A stretch of 13,050 bases of DNA, from NCBI GenBank assembly GCA_023411715.1, contig JAEYOM010000060.1, forward strand, positions 1 through 13,050, read 5' to 3'. This document shows, one piece after another, positions 1 through 6,916 of this stretch (position 1 is its first letter; each line of letters begins with the position of its first letter). The notes beneath the pieces were generated by a model, which saw only the letters and a program-made list of their open reading frames with translations, had not been told where the DNA came from and did not search any database. This DNA comes from Bacillota bacterium (GTDB taxonomy: Bacteria; Bacillota; Clostridia; Acetivibrionales; DTU013). The position numbers and the translations under genes were made by a program.

Positions 1-286
1 TGACAGAGACGCTCTTCCTGCGGAGCAAGCTGAATATAGTATGAAATATCCTATTACATATAGACTTAAATTTATTGCTATTCATGACTATATCTTATTT
101 AGATATATATTTTTTGTCAACCGACAAGCGGATCGCGTCAACTTACTGTAGAGAATCTGAACTGAGCCATTCGATCAGCACCGATTTTTAACCATCCTTT
201 GGATCGCATCCTGTTTTGCTATGTACATACTGTCGTCTGGCAGGTGAGCTGTTGTAGCCGTATGTATTTGTACATGTGGTGATTGT
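1..286. other. Left-edge non-coding stretch
   Basis: No recognisable gene lies here. The first 120 bases are AT-rich and carry a leftward promoter described separately. An open frame on the plus strand (2-148, 49 codons, no start visible) and one on the minus strand (from an ATG at 85 to the edge) both run into the left boundary, and neither resembles a family I know. Bases 224-230 (TACATAC) and 260-266 (GTATGTA) form a 7-bp inverted repeat with a long loop, of unknown meaning. I looked in all frames of this stretch for the missing C-terminal half of the neighbouring deiminase-like gene and did not find it. Confidence 0.5.
92..120 (-). promoter_or_regulatory. Leftward sigma-A-type promoter
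   Basis: On the minus strand TTGACA (115-120) is a perfect -35 box, followed by a 17-base spacer and TAAGAT (92-97), a 4/6 match to the -10 consensus. The expected transcription start is near base 85 and heads off the left edge. A 5-bp inverted repeat TTGTC-AACC-GACAA (114-127) overlaps the -35 box and could be an operator. The AT-rich setting raises the chance of a random match, but the perfect -35 with ideal spacing supports the call. Confidence 0.5.
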
Positions 287-907
287 CTAAAACAAACCTG
301 CTTTTACCCGGATCAAGCGCACCTGGAAGTCCTGTGGTATTTGTGCATATATTACCTCTTCGAAGTATTTGAGAATATATTCGATGAATTTTTCGACGGA
401 TTTCCTGCTATGGCGCTCCGTATCTGCAACAAACACAGTCTTCGGCGAAAGCAGAAGGCAGCCCTCGAACGTTTCTCCTTCACAAGGCTCATAAAGCGTG
501 GGTATGCCCAGGTCGGTCAGCGCTTCCTTAACGACGATCTCCTCATGGCAGCGCCCCCTGGAGGCCATCTTGGATAAAATCGCCCCATGAGAGCTAACAA
601 CTGTAATGTCGTGCATATACGCCAGATTGGGTAATCGCTCTATTAGATCCCCGTTGCGATGAACGTGGTCCGTTAGATAATGTACGTCGACCCTATGATT
701 TTTGAGCAGTATACAATATTGCCGATGCTCTTCGAGGTATTTGTCCACATCCGGCACTTCGTCGAAAAGGAAAAACTCCCTGTTATCTTCCGTGATCCTG
801 GAAAGAGACTGATCCGGGCGATGCACCATAACTGTTTTCAGTCGCCCGAACTTCTCTATGCCATATTCGATATTTGCCATGGTCACACTACTATGAGTTT
901 GTAACAT
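287..907 (-). pseudogene. Truncated arginine deiminase / amidinotransferase-like gene
   Basis: The product (206 residues from the preferred start) resembles the N-terminal half of arginine deiminase and dimethylargininase-type guanidine-modifying enzymes. The evidence is an early strand LKTVMVHRP, an acidic helix region ending in DVHYLTD, the NLAYMHDITVV segment that matches the substrate-binding (T/M)RD region with His in place of Arg, an EGETFEG segment where the family has EGGD, and a VADTERHS segment matching the family's SERTS region. The frame then passes IPQ into about a dozen unrelated residues and stops. The catalytic His of the MHLD-type motif and the C-terminal nucleophilic Cys are missing, so deiminase activity is not expected. 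ATG at 907 is preferred over 931 because GGAGA lies six bases upstream of it. It follows the S9 peptidase gene by 43 bases in the same direction and is probably cotranscribed. Alternatively it is a short non-catalytic paralogue still in use. Confidence 0.65.
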
Positions 908-950
908 GTAGTTTCTCCATAAACGAAACATAAGATGCCGTTGATTTGGT

Positions 951-2960
951 TTATTTTTTTAAAAATCTGTCAAACCAATTCGATATTTCCTCTAAGCGTC
1001 TAATGCGGTGTTTTGGACTTCCACTGCTGCTCAATGTATGACTTTCGCCCTCAAACATAAAAAGTCTTGATTCCACTCTGTGATACTTGAGTGCAGTGAA
1101 CATCTGCAACCCCTCAACCAGCCAGGTTCTGTAATCTTCGTCTGAATGAATGAATAAGGTAGGAGTTTTGGCCCTGTTTGCATATTTCAAGGGAGAATGA
1201 TCCCATAATCTTTCTGGATTATCCCATGGCGTCGCAGCAATCTGGTCTTTTACAAAATAATATCCGATATCGGATGTTGTAAAGTTGGTTATCCAACTGG
1301 ATATACTCGCCTGGGATACAGCTGTCTTGAACTTATTCGTATGCCCAATAATCCAGTTGGTCATAAACCCGCCATATGATCCTCCTGTCACCCCTATTCT
1401 TCCTGCATCTATGAATGGGTATCTTTCAAGAACCGTATCTGTGAACTTCATAATATCACCATAATCAATCGTTCCATATTTCCCACGGATGTCAGCGAAA
1501 GCGTTACCCCTTCCATCACTTCCCCTCGGATTACAGAAGAATACTGCAAAGCCCTCACCAGTCCAATATTGCATCTCATGAAAAAAAACTTCACCGTAAA
1601 CAGTTTTTGGCCCACCGTGTATATACAGTATAGCCGGGTATTTTGAATTTTTGTTGAAATTCACGGGCTTCATAACCCATCCGTCTATCTTAACACCAGG
1701 TTCAGTTTCAACTTTTAATTTTTCAAGAACAGTTAATATTTTATTTTTCTTTACCCATTCGTTAAAAAGTGTTATTTGCCGTACCTTATCGATGCCTTCA
1801 GCTTTATATAATTCCTGAAGCCTCATGTCCCTCATCCCGATAAAGAGAATCTGTCCATTTTTTATATCATAATCATCAGTAGAACCTTTACCTGTCATTA
1901 CTTTTCCCACATTACCACAGGTATCAATTCTATTTAAACAAGAGTTTGTTCCTTCTGTTATGACGAAATATAGATATCCGTTATCTACTCTCATAATACC
2001 TGAGTTACCATACCTGCAATCAGATAGCACTGAGTTCCTCAAACTGTAATCTAAATTCGGAGTCAGGCATTTTATCGTTTTGGAATCGGTATTGATCAGG
2101 TAAAACTTGGGGTTCTGGTTAATACCGTAACATTTCATATCGTTTCCCGTACATATTACCCTATTGTCTGTTATGAAATGGGGATTGCCGTAAACAAACT
2201 CGGTAGCAGGAGTCATCCTTTCAATTTTCTTTTCAGATAAATCATATATGTAAACATCGTTTTTAAGTTCCATTTTATCTTTATAAGATCGCCCGGCAAA
2301 TACTGCTTTTGTCCTGCTTCCATCAAGATGAAATTCGCCAACATCCATGTACTCATCTGTTAAAGGTACGATCTTACCTGAATTGAGGCAGTAGAGGTAA
2401 AGCCTATTCCTGATCTTACTGATAAAGCCTATTCCATTTCTCCAGAAAGGAATTTCATCCAACACCTCATAGTCTTCCTCCTGCTTTTGCTTCTCCAGCT
2501 CTTTGCCGTTTTCTTTGTTGTTCAGCAAAGAAATATCCTTATAGTTTAAATTATATGAGGCAGTAAATATATAGGTATTCTCATCCACTTCCTCGATTAA
2601 CCTTACGTTTTTAGGAATGTAAAAGGCTTTTTTCCCTTTTCCCCTATGGATATTAATTTTGTAAAACTGTGTAAATTCTTCATCTAATTCTTGTTTTTTT
2701 GCAACTTTCGGTTTTCTTTCACCCGCATAAAGGATATACCGGCTATCCCGCAGCCATATAAAATTAGTTTGAGCAATAAATGCAGTCAACCGGAAATATT
2801 TATTTTCTTCCGTTTTGTAAAGCCACAGATTCGAAAGGTATCTGTTTTCTTTTACATCCATTTCATGTACCGCAAAGCATGCATTTTTCCCATCCGGTGC
2901 ATACCTTATGCCGGACAGGAATTTATACCTGGTAAAATCGTCGAGTTTTATATTTTCCAC
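951..2960 (-). CDS. S9 family serine peptidase (prolyl oligopeptidase / acylaminoacyl-peptidase type)
   Basis: This 669-residue, probably cytoplasmic enzyme should cleave short peptides. It has no signal peptide. Residues 1 to about 400 look like the beta-propeller domain that restricts access to small substrates, with repeated strand-rich segments ending in LWLY, VYIYD and FYLIN patterns. From about 415 the alpha/beta-hydrolase domain begins: HGGP (448-451) and NPRGS (477-481) frame the oxyanion region, GGSYGG carries the nucleophile Ser528, IHSDEDYR gives Asp609, and GESH gives His641. The triad is therefore complete and the length is normal for the family. The start is GTG at 2960: GAGGA sits at 2966-2970 with a five-base spacer, and no ATG lies near. 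It is divergent from the peptide importer operon and upstream of the deiminase-like remnant, which fits a role in breaking down imported peptides. Its codons are clearly more AT-rich than those of the transporter genes. Exact specificity (acyl-aminoacyl, dipeptidyl or endopeptidase) cannot be read from sequence. Confidence 0.92.
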   Translation of the reverse strand: MENIKLDDFTRYKFLSGIRYAPDGKNACFAVHEMDVKENRYLSNLWLYKTEENKYFRLTAFIAQTNFIWLRDSRYILYAGERKPKVAKKQELDEEFTQFYKINIHRGKGKKAFYIPKNVRLIEEVDENTYIFTASYNLNYKDISLLNNKENGKELEKQKQEEDYEVLDEIPFWRNGIGFISKIRNRLYLYCLNSGKIVPLTDEYMDVGEFHLDGSRTKAVFAGRSYKDKMELKNDVYIYDLSEKKIERMTPATEFVYGNPHFITDNRVICTGNDMKCYGINQNPKFYLINTDSKTIKCLTPNLDYSLRNSVLSDCRYGNSGIMRVDNGYLYFVITEGTNSCLNRIDTCGNVGKVMTGKGSTDDYDIKNGQILFIGMRDMRLQELYKAEGIDKVRQITLFNEWVKKNKILTVLEKLKVETEPGVKIDGWVMKPVNFNKNSKYPAILYIHGGPKTVYGEVFFHEMQYWTGEGFAVFFCNPRGSDGRGNAFADIRGKYGTIDYGDIMKFTDTVLERYPFIDAGRIGVTGGSYGGFMTNWIIGHTNKFKTAVSQASISSWITNFTTSDIGYYFVKDQIAATPWDNPERLWDHSPLKYANRAKTPTLFIHSDEDYRTWLVEGLQMFTALKYHRVESRLFMFEGESHTLSSSGSPKHRIRRLEEISNWFDRFLKK

Positions 2961-2991
2961 TTAGATCCTCAAAATAGATATCTTCAATCCT

Positions 2992-2997
2992 ATTTTA
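2992..2997 (-). promoter_or_regulatory. Possible -10 box for the peptidase gene
   Basis: On the minus strand TAAAAT (5/6 to the -10 consensus) would start transcription near 2985, leaving a leader of about 25 bases before the GTG start with its GAGGA site. The only -35 candidate is TTTTCA with a long 19-base spacer, so the promoter is weak or activator-dependent if real. The DNA here is very AT-rich and chance matches are likely. Confidence 0.3.
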
Positions 2998-3007
2998 TTA
3001 GAAAATT
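2993..3007. promoter_or_regulatory. CodY-box-like sequence in the divergent region
   Basis: The plus strand reads TTTTATTAGAAAATT, 11 of 15 matches to the CodY consensus AATTTTCWGAAAATT. CodY is a known repressor of peptide-transport operons such as dpp in Bacillus subtilis. The site overlaps the possible -10 box of the peptidase and lies about 42 bases upstream of the importer's -35 box. Four mismatches in AT-rich DNA make this a weak call. Confidence 0.25.
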
Positions 3008-3048
3008 TGATTTTAATGAAAAAATAAAGTCTAGTATCCCGATAGGTA

Positions 3049-3077
3049 TTGACAAAATTAAAAGTAAATGCTAACAT
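3049..3077 (+). promoter_or_regulatory. Promoter of the peptide importer operon
   Basis: TTGACA (3049-3054) is a perfect -35 box, followed by exactly 17 bases and TAACAT (3072-3077), a 4/6 -10 match. Transcription would start near 3084, giving a leader of about 48 bases before the ATG at 3132, with the ribosome site AGAGGTG at 3118-3124. A short inverted repeat TATC-CC-GATA (3035-3044) lies just upstream of the -35 box and could be a regulator contact. Confidence 0.7.
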
Positions 3078-3131
3078 AGTTTTCACAGTAAACATATATG
3101 AATAATATGCAAGAAAAAGAGGTGTAATTTC

Positions 3132-4880
3132 ATGAAAAAGAAAAGCATTGGATTGATGGCTCTGCTGCTGAGTGCAGTATTATTTATGACGGCCTGTTCA
3201 TCGGGCGGGTCCAAGGACGCATCATTGTCATCCGCTGCGTCATCTTCATCCGCTGAGTCATCGTCACAGGCGGTAAAGCTGACCGACACGCAGGACGAAT
3301 TGATCAAGGCAACTGACCCCAGTAAAAGCCCTGATACCGCTAACAAGCGTACAGATACCTTTGTGGCGACCATTCATGAACCAGGCGGCGTGTTCCTTCC
3401 TTACTTTTATGATAACGGATGGGACGGAAACGCGGTGCAACCCATTTTTTCCTCCCTTGTAACGGTTGACGACAACGGGAACCCTATTTCCGATCTCGCC
3501 GAGAAATGGGAAGTATCGTCTGATAACTTGACCTATACATATTATCTGCGCCAAAACCTGAAATTCAGCGACGGTTCTCCCCTGACGGCAGATGATGTGG
3601 CATTCACGCTAACGCTGCTCAACGACCCCGCATATGCGGCAGGCGACGTTGATTTCTCCAATATTGTCATCAAAGGTACTGATGAATACAAGAATGGGAG
3701 CGCAACCTCGATCTCAGGTATCAAGGTGATTAATCCCACAACAATCCAGATTACCACTGAAAAGCTCAACCCGTTGAGCCTGACGACTCTGGGCGGTCCA
3801 GTGCTTTCCAAAGCCTATTATGGCAAGGACTATCAGAAAGGAAAGCTCGACTACCTGAAGGCGCTGTATACCAAGCCGATGGGCGATGGCCCTTACCAGC
3901 TTGACCAGTATATAAACGGGCAGGAAATCCGTTATAATGCAAACCCGAACTATTATGGGGGCAAGCCTTCTATCGCACACCTGATTTTCAAGGTAACTTC
4001 TACAAGTACGGCACTGCAGGCGTTCCAGACCGGGCAGACAGATCTTGACGGCTTCTCGACTGATCAGGATACGCTTGACCAGTTGAAGTCGCTGGGCTTT
4101 GCCAATATCCGTATCCGTACAGTCCCCGATTTCGGCATCATATATGTCAACAACAAAAAACCATATCTTAAGGACACCGCTGTACGTCAGGCGCTGTATT
4201 ACGGTCTTGACCGCCAGAAGATCATCGACGTCAAATACAACGGGTATGGAGAGGTTGCAAACGTATTCGCAGCTCCGACATTGTGGTCTTATACGGAGGA
4301 CGGCGTAACGAAGTATAATTACGATCCCGACAAAGCTAAACAGCTATTGGAGGGTCTGGGCTGGAAGGCCGGTTCCGACGGAATCCTTCAGAAGGATGGC
4401 CAGAAGTTGAAGCTTTCCTACCTGACCACCAAGCCGGATGACCCGATCATTCCTATTGCAAAGGAAAATTACAAGGCGATCGGAATCGATTTTGTACCGG
4501 AAGTGTTAGATGCAAATACCATGTTTGACCGTTTATATAAGGGAGATTACGACCTCCTTTCGGTACGCACCAACGGGCTTATTGACCCCAACGATCCTGT
4601 TTATGAATTCTCCTCCACCGACCCGAACGTGAATCCTTCCGGATACTCCAATCCTACGGTTACCCAACTGATCAAGGAGGGCATCAGCACATCGGATAAA
4701 ACAAAGAGGCAGGCGATCTATACGAAGCTGTATCAAGAACTGAGCAAGGATCCGCCGGTCATACTGATCGACTATCGCAAGAGCATCTCCGCATGGAATG
4801 ATCGGATCATAGGCGGGGAAAATTACAGCACCGGCGCCTCCGACGTCGCCATACAGCTTGCCAAGCTGAAAATCAAGTAA
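3132..4880 (+). CDS. Peptide ABC transporter substrate-binding lipoprotein (SBP family 5)
   Basis: This 582-residue DppA/OppA-type protein captures peptides outside the cell and delivers them to the DppBC-like channel. Residues 1-21 form a lipoprotein signal (KKK, a hydrophobic core, then MTAC), so Cys22 should be lipidated and anchor the protein to the outer face of the membrane. Residues 23 to about 47 are a Ser/Ala-rich flexible tether. The mature part begins with the family-5 pattern: ISDLAEKWEVS, then a LRQNLKFSDG segment and LTADDVAFTL. Later RQALYYGLDRQKII and YDPDKAKQLLEGLGW are also typical. The length is ordinary for the family. AGAGGTG sits seven bases before the ATG. It is the first gene of the operon, with its own promoter and a hairpin just after the stop. 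Family 5 also includes nickel and other ligand binders, so the exact ligand is not proven; the linked S9 peptidase favours peptides. Confidence 0.93.
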   Translation: MKKKSIGLMALLLSAVLFMTACSSGGSKDASLSSAASSSSAESSSQAVKLTDTQDELIKATDPSKSPDTANKRTDTFVATIHEPGGVFLPYFYDNGWDGNAVQPIFSSLVTVDDNGNPISDLAEKWEVSSDNLTYTYYLRQNLKFSDGSPLTADDVAFTLTLLNDPAYAAGDVDFSNIVIKGTDEYKNGSATSISGIKVINPTTIQITTEKLNPLSLTTLGGPVLSKAYYGKDYQKGKLDYLKALYTKPMGDGPYQLDQYINGQEIRYNANPNYYGGKPSIAHLIFKVTSTSTALQAFQTGQTDLDGFSTDQDTLDQLKSLGFANIRIRTVPDFGIIYVNNKKPYLKDTAVRQALYYGLDRQKIIDVKYNGYGEVANVFAAPTLWSYTEDGVTKYNYDPDKAKQLLEGLGWKAGSDGILQKDGQKLKLSYLTTKPDDPIIPIAKENYKAIGIDFVPEVLDANTMFDRLYKGDYDLLSVRTNGLIDPNDPVYEFSSTDPNVNPSGYSNPTVTQLIKEGISTSDKTKRQAIYTKLYQELSKDPPVILIDYRKSISAWNDRIIGGENYSTGASDVAIQLAKLKIK

Positions 4881-4913
4881 CCCGCCTTTCAACAAAGCGG
4901 ACTATTCTGAATG

Positions 4914-4952
4914 GAGCTGAAATGTCCGGTCAAATGCCGGACATTTCAGCTC
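4914..4952 (+). repeat. 16-bp perfect hairpin between binding protein and first permease
   Basis: GAGCTGAAATGTCCGG (4914-4929) is followed by a 7-base loop and its exact reverse complement (4937-4952). It begins 34 bases after the stop of the binding-protein gene. No T-run follows on either strand, so it is not a standard intrinsic terminator. Such hairpins after the first gene of ABC operons are known to protect the upstream mRNA, keeping binding protein in excess over the membrane parts; that role here is inferred. Confidence 0.8.
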
Positions 4953-4969
4953 ATAAATCAAACAGACGT

Positions 4970-5080
4970 CAAATGCTCCCCATACGCCGGGGAGAGCGCC
5001 CGGCGGAATGAAAGGCGGTCGACCCATGAGAAAATATATCCTTCGGCGGTTTTTGCAAATGCTCCCCATTCTTCTGGGGA
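4970..5080 (+). repeat. Repeated 14-mer with small hairpins around the dppB start
   Basis: The 14-mer CAAATGCTCCCCAT occurs at 4970-4983, before dppB, and again at 5056-5069, inside its first codons. Each copy is followed by a complementary G-run, giving two 6-bp hairpins: CTCCCC/GGGGAG (4976-4981 with 4989-4994) and TCCCCA/TGGGGA (5063-5068 with 5075-5080). The ribosome site and ATG lie between them. The C-run of one copy could also pair with the G-run of the other, so alternative folds around the start are possible. No function is proven. Confidence 0.5.
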
Positions 5081-5997
5081 TATCTGTACTCATTTTTTTT
5101 CTGTTCGCCTTAATGCCGGGCGACTATTTTTCCTCGAACCGAAAGCTGAGCCCGCAGCGTCTGGAAGAGCTCCGGGCTCTATACGGGCTGAACAAGCCAC
5201 TGATTGTGCGTTACTTTATCTGGCTGAAAAATGTGTTCCACGGAGACTTTGGCTTTTCGCTTCAATATATGCAGCCCGTGACGACGCTGATCAATCAGTA
5301 CATTTGGAACTCTTTCATAGTCGCACTGGCCACACTCTTTTTTACATGGACGCTGGCGCTGGTGATCGGCGTTTACTCTGCGACGAAACAGTATTCAATT
5401 TTTGACCGGCTGGTAACGCTGGGAGTGTTCGCGTCCCTGTCCATACCGTCGTTTTTCATTGGCCTGCTGCTGATCAAGGTATTTGGGGTGGATCTTCACA
5501 TTCTTCCCATCGGCGGCATGATCGATACGGGGAGCACCACCTCCGGATTTGCCTATGTGCTGGAGGTTCTGCACCACATGATCCTGCCTATCGCTGTTTT
5601 GACATTCCTGAGCGTCGGATCGCTGACCAGGTATTTTCGTACCGGCATGCTGGAAGTATTGCGGATGGATTTCATCCGTACTGCGCGGGCCAAGGGGTTA
5701 AGGGAGCGGACGGTCATCTTCAGGCATGCTTTGCGAAATGCAATTCTGCCGGCCATAACATTGTTGGCGTTCGAACTGCCCGGCCTGTTTTCCGGAGCAA
5801 TAATCACCGAGCAGATTTTCATCTGGCCTGGGATTGGCCGGATTCAGTTGGGCGCGCTTAATGCCCGGGACTACCCCGTGCTGATGACGCTGACCATGTT
5901 TTTATCATTTCTGACAATCCTGGGAAATTTTCTGGCCGATGTCCTTTACGCCGCGGCTGACCCGCGTATCCGGCTGACGAAGAAGGAAGGAAGCTGA
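5026..5997 (+). CDS. Peptide ABC transporter permease (DppB-like)
   Basis: This 323-residue integral membrane protein forms half of the peptide channel together with the following gene. Hydrophobic segments are visible near residues 9-31, 95-118, 129-153, 182-200, 240-262 and 284-308, six in all as usual for DppB. The N-terminus (MRKYILRRFLQMLPILLGIS) and the LYGLNKPL and GDFGFS segments are typical of the family. The EAA loop that docks on the ATPase is at about 215-243 (RTARAKGLRERTVIFRHALRN). ATG at 5026 is chosen over the in-frame ATG at 5008 because AAAGGCGG (5011-5018) lies seven bases before it and the protein then begins as the family does. The stop is one base before the next start, so the two permeases are likely translationally coupled. 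Confidence 0.93.
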   Translation: MRKYILRRFLQMLPILLGISVLIFFLFALMPGDYFSSNRKLSPQRLEELRALYGLNKPLIVRYFIWLKNVFHGDFGFSLQYMQPVTTLINQYIWNSFIVALATLFFTWTLALVIGVYSATKQYSIFDRLVTLGVFASLSIPSFFIGLLLIKVFGVDLHILPIGGMIDTGSTTSGFAYVLEVLHHMILPIAVLTFLSVGSLTRYFRTGMLEVLRMDFIRTARAKGLRERTVIFRHALRNAILPAITLLAFELPGLFSGAIITEQIFIWPGIGRIQLGALNARDYPVLMTLTMFLSFLTILGNFLADVLYAAADPRIRLTKKEGS

Positions 5998-5998
5998 C

Positions 5999-6913
5999 AT
6001 GTCCATAATCAAAAGAAACGCTTCCGTGGACCGGAAGCATTCAAAGTCAATCTGGGAGCAGTCCTTCCGCAGGTTGCTCAGAAACAAAAGCGCTGTGTTC
6101 AGCGCTTGCATCCTGGCGTTTATGTTCCTGTTCAGCTTTGCAGGACCGCTGATTTCGCCGTATCCCTCCAACGGTATTGATGTTACTCTGATGAAACAAC
6201 CGCCGGATTTCGCACATTGGCTCGGTACCGACACGTATGGGCGGGATGTTCTGACCCGGCTAATGTTCGCTGGGCGGATTTCTCTGACGGTCGGCCTTGC
6301 GTCGATGGTACTTTCACTGCTGCTGGGATCGCTGCTCGGCGCGGTATCAGGTTATTACGGCGGCGTTGTGGATAGCATCATCATGCGCACCGCGGATATT
6401 CTTATGTCCATCCCGAGCCTTCCGCTGTTGATCATCATCGCGGCGCTGCTTTCGGAATTCAAGGTACCGACTGACTATCGGCTGTACATTGTGATGCTTA
6501 TGCTGAGTCTGGTCGGATGGCCAGGGCTGGCACGGCTGATCCGAGGGCAGATTCTCTCCTTGAGGGAGCAGATGTACATGAAGGCAGCGGACGTGTTGGG
6601 GATCGGCACACGCCGGAAGATCTTCCACCATCTCCTTCCTAACACCTTCCCGCTATTGATCGTCGTTGCAACGCTGAGCACGGCCTCCGGCATCCTGAGC
6701 GAATCTACACTCAGCTTCCTCGGGCTGGGCGTGGTAGAGCCTACGTCGTCCTGGGGGAACATGATAACCATCGCGAACAATCTTATTGATTTCCAAAAAC
6801 ATCCTTGGCTCTGGATTCCGCCTGGAGCCGCGATTTTCATCACAGTCGTCGCCATTAACGTGCTGGGTGACAAAATCCGCGACGTTTTGGATCCGAAAAT
6901 GAAAGGAAGGTAG
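5999..6913 (+). CDS. Peptide ABC transporter permease (DppC-like)
   Basis: This 304-residue second channel subunit starts with a basic cytoplasmic tail and a first membrane helix at about 32-53, the OppC N-terminal pattern (FRRLLRNKSAVFS). The family hallmark HWLGTDTYGRDVLTRL follows at about 73-88. Further hydrophobic segments lie near 94-118, 137-152, 161-180, 214-236 and 271-290. The EAA loop that contacts the ATPases is at about 189-214 (MKAADVLGIGTRRKIFHHLLP), and the FLGLGVVEPTSSWG and late DVLDPK segments are also diagnostic. A GGAAGG ribosome site lies inside the end of dppB, and the start is one base beyond the dppB stop. The dppD start lies three bases after its own stop. No defects are visible. 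Confidence 0.94.
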   Translation: MSIIKRNASVDRKHSKSIWEQSFRRLLRNKSAVFSACILAFMFLFSFAGPLISPYPSNGIDVTLMKQPPDFAHWLGTDTYGRDVLTRLMFAGRISLTVGLASMVLSLLLGSLLGAVSGYYGGVVDSIIMRTADILMSIPSLPLLIIIAALLSEFKVPTDYRLYIVMLMLSLVGWPGLARLIRGQILSLREQMYMKAADVLGIGTRRKIFHHLLPNTFPLLIVVATLSTASGILSESTLSFLGLGVVEPTSSWGNMITIANNLIDFQKHPWLWIPPGAAIFITVVAINVLGDKIRDVLDPKMKGR

Positions 6914-6916
6914 CAT

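Noticed and set aside
2..148. Plus-strand open frame of 49 codons at the left edge as the end of a gene
   Set aside because: It has no recognisable family features, and the AT-rich sequence is also open on the other strand; too short to support.
181..340. A simple frameshift as the cause of the truncated deiminase-like gene
   Set aside because: I read the other minus-strand frames beyond the break. One stays open for about 40 codons (LDPGKSRFVLDNHHMYKY region) but shows none of the expected His or Cys motifs, so missing sequence explains it better than a single indel.
3083..4895. Several minus-strand open frames opposite the binding-protein gene
   Set aside because: They are antisense shadows of a clear binding-protein gene, with no ribosome sites or family features. 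The same holds for opposite-strand frames over the other transporter genes.
4914..4952. Intrinsic terminator at the inter-gene hairpin of the peptide operon
   Set aside because: No T-run follows the stem on either strand, and the downstream genes need readthrough because no promoter is evident after it.
5008..5025. Upstream ATG at 5008 as the dppB start
   Set aside because: It has no properly spaced ribosome site and adds residues absent from the family; 5026 has both a good site and a typical N-terminus.
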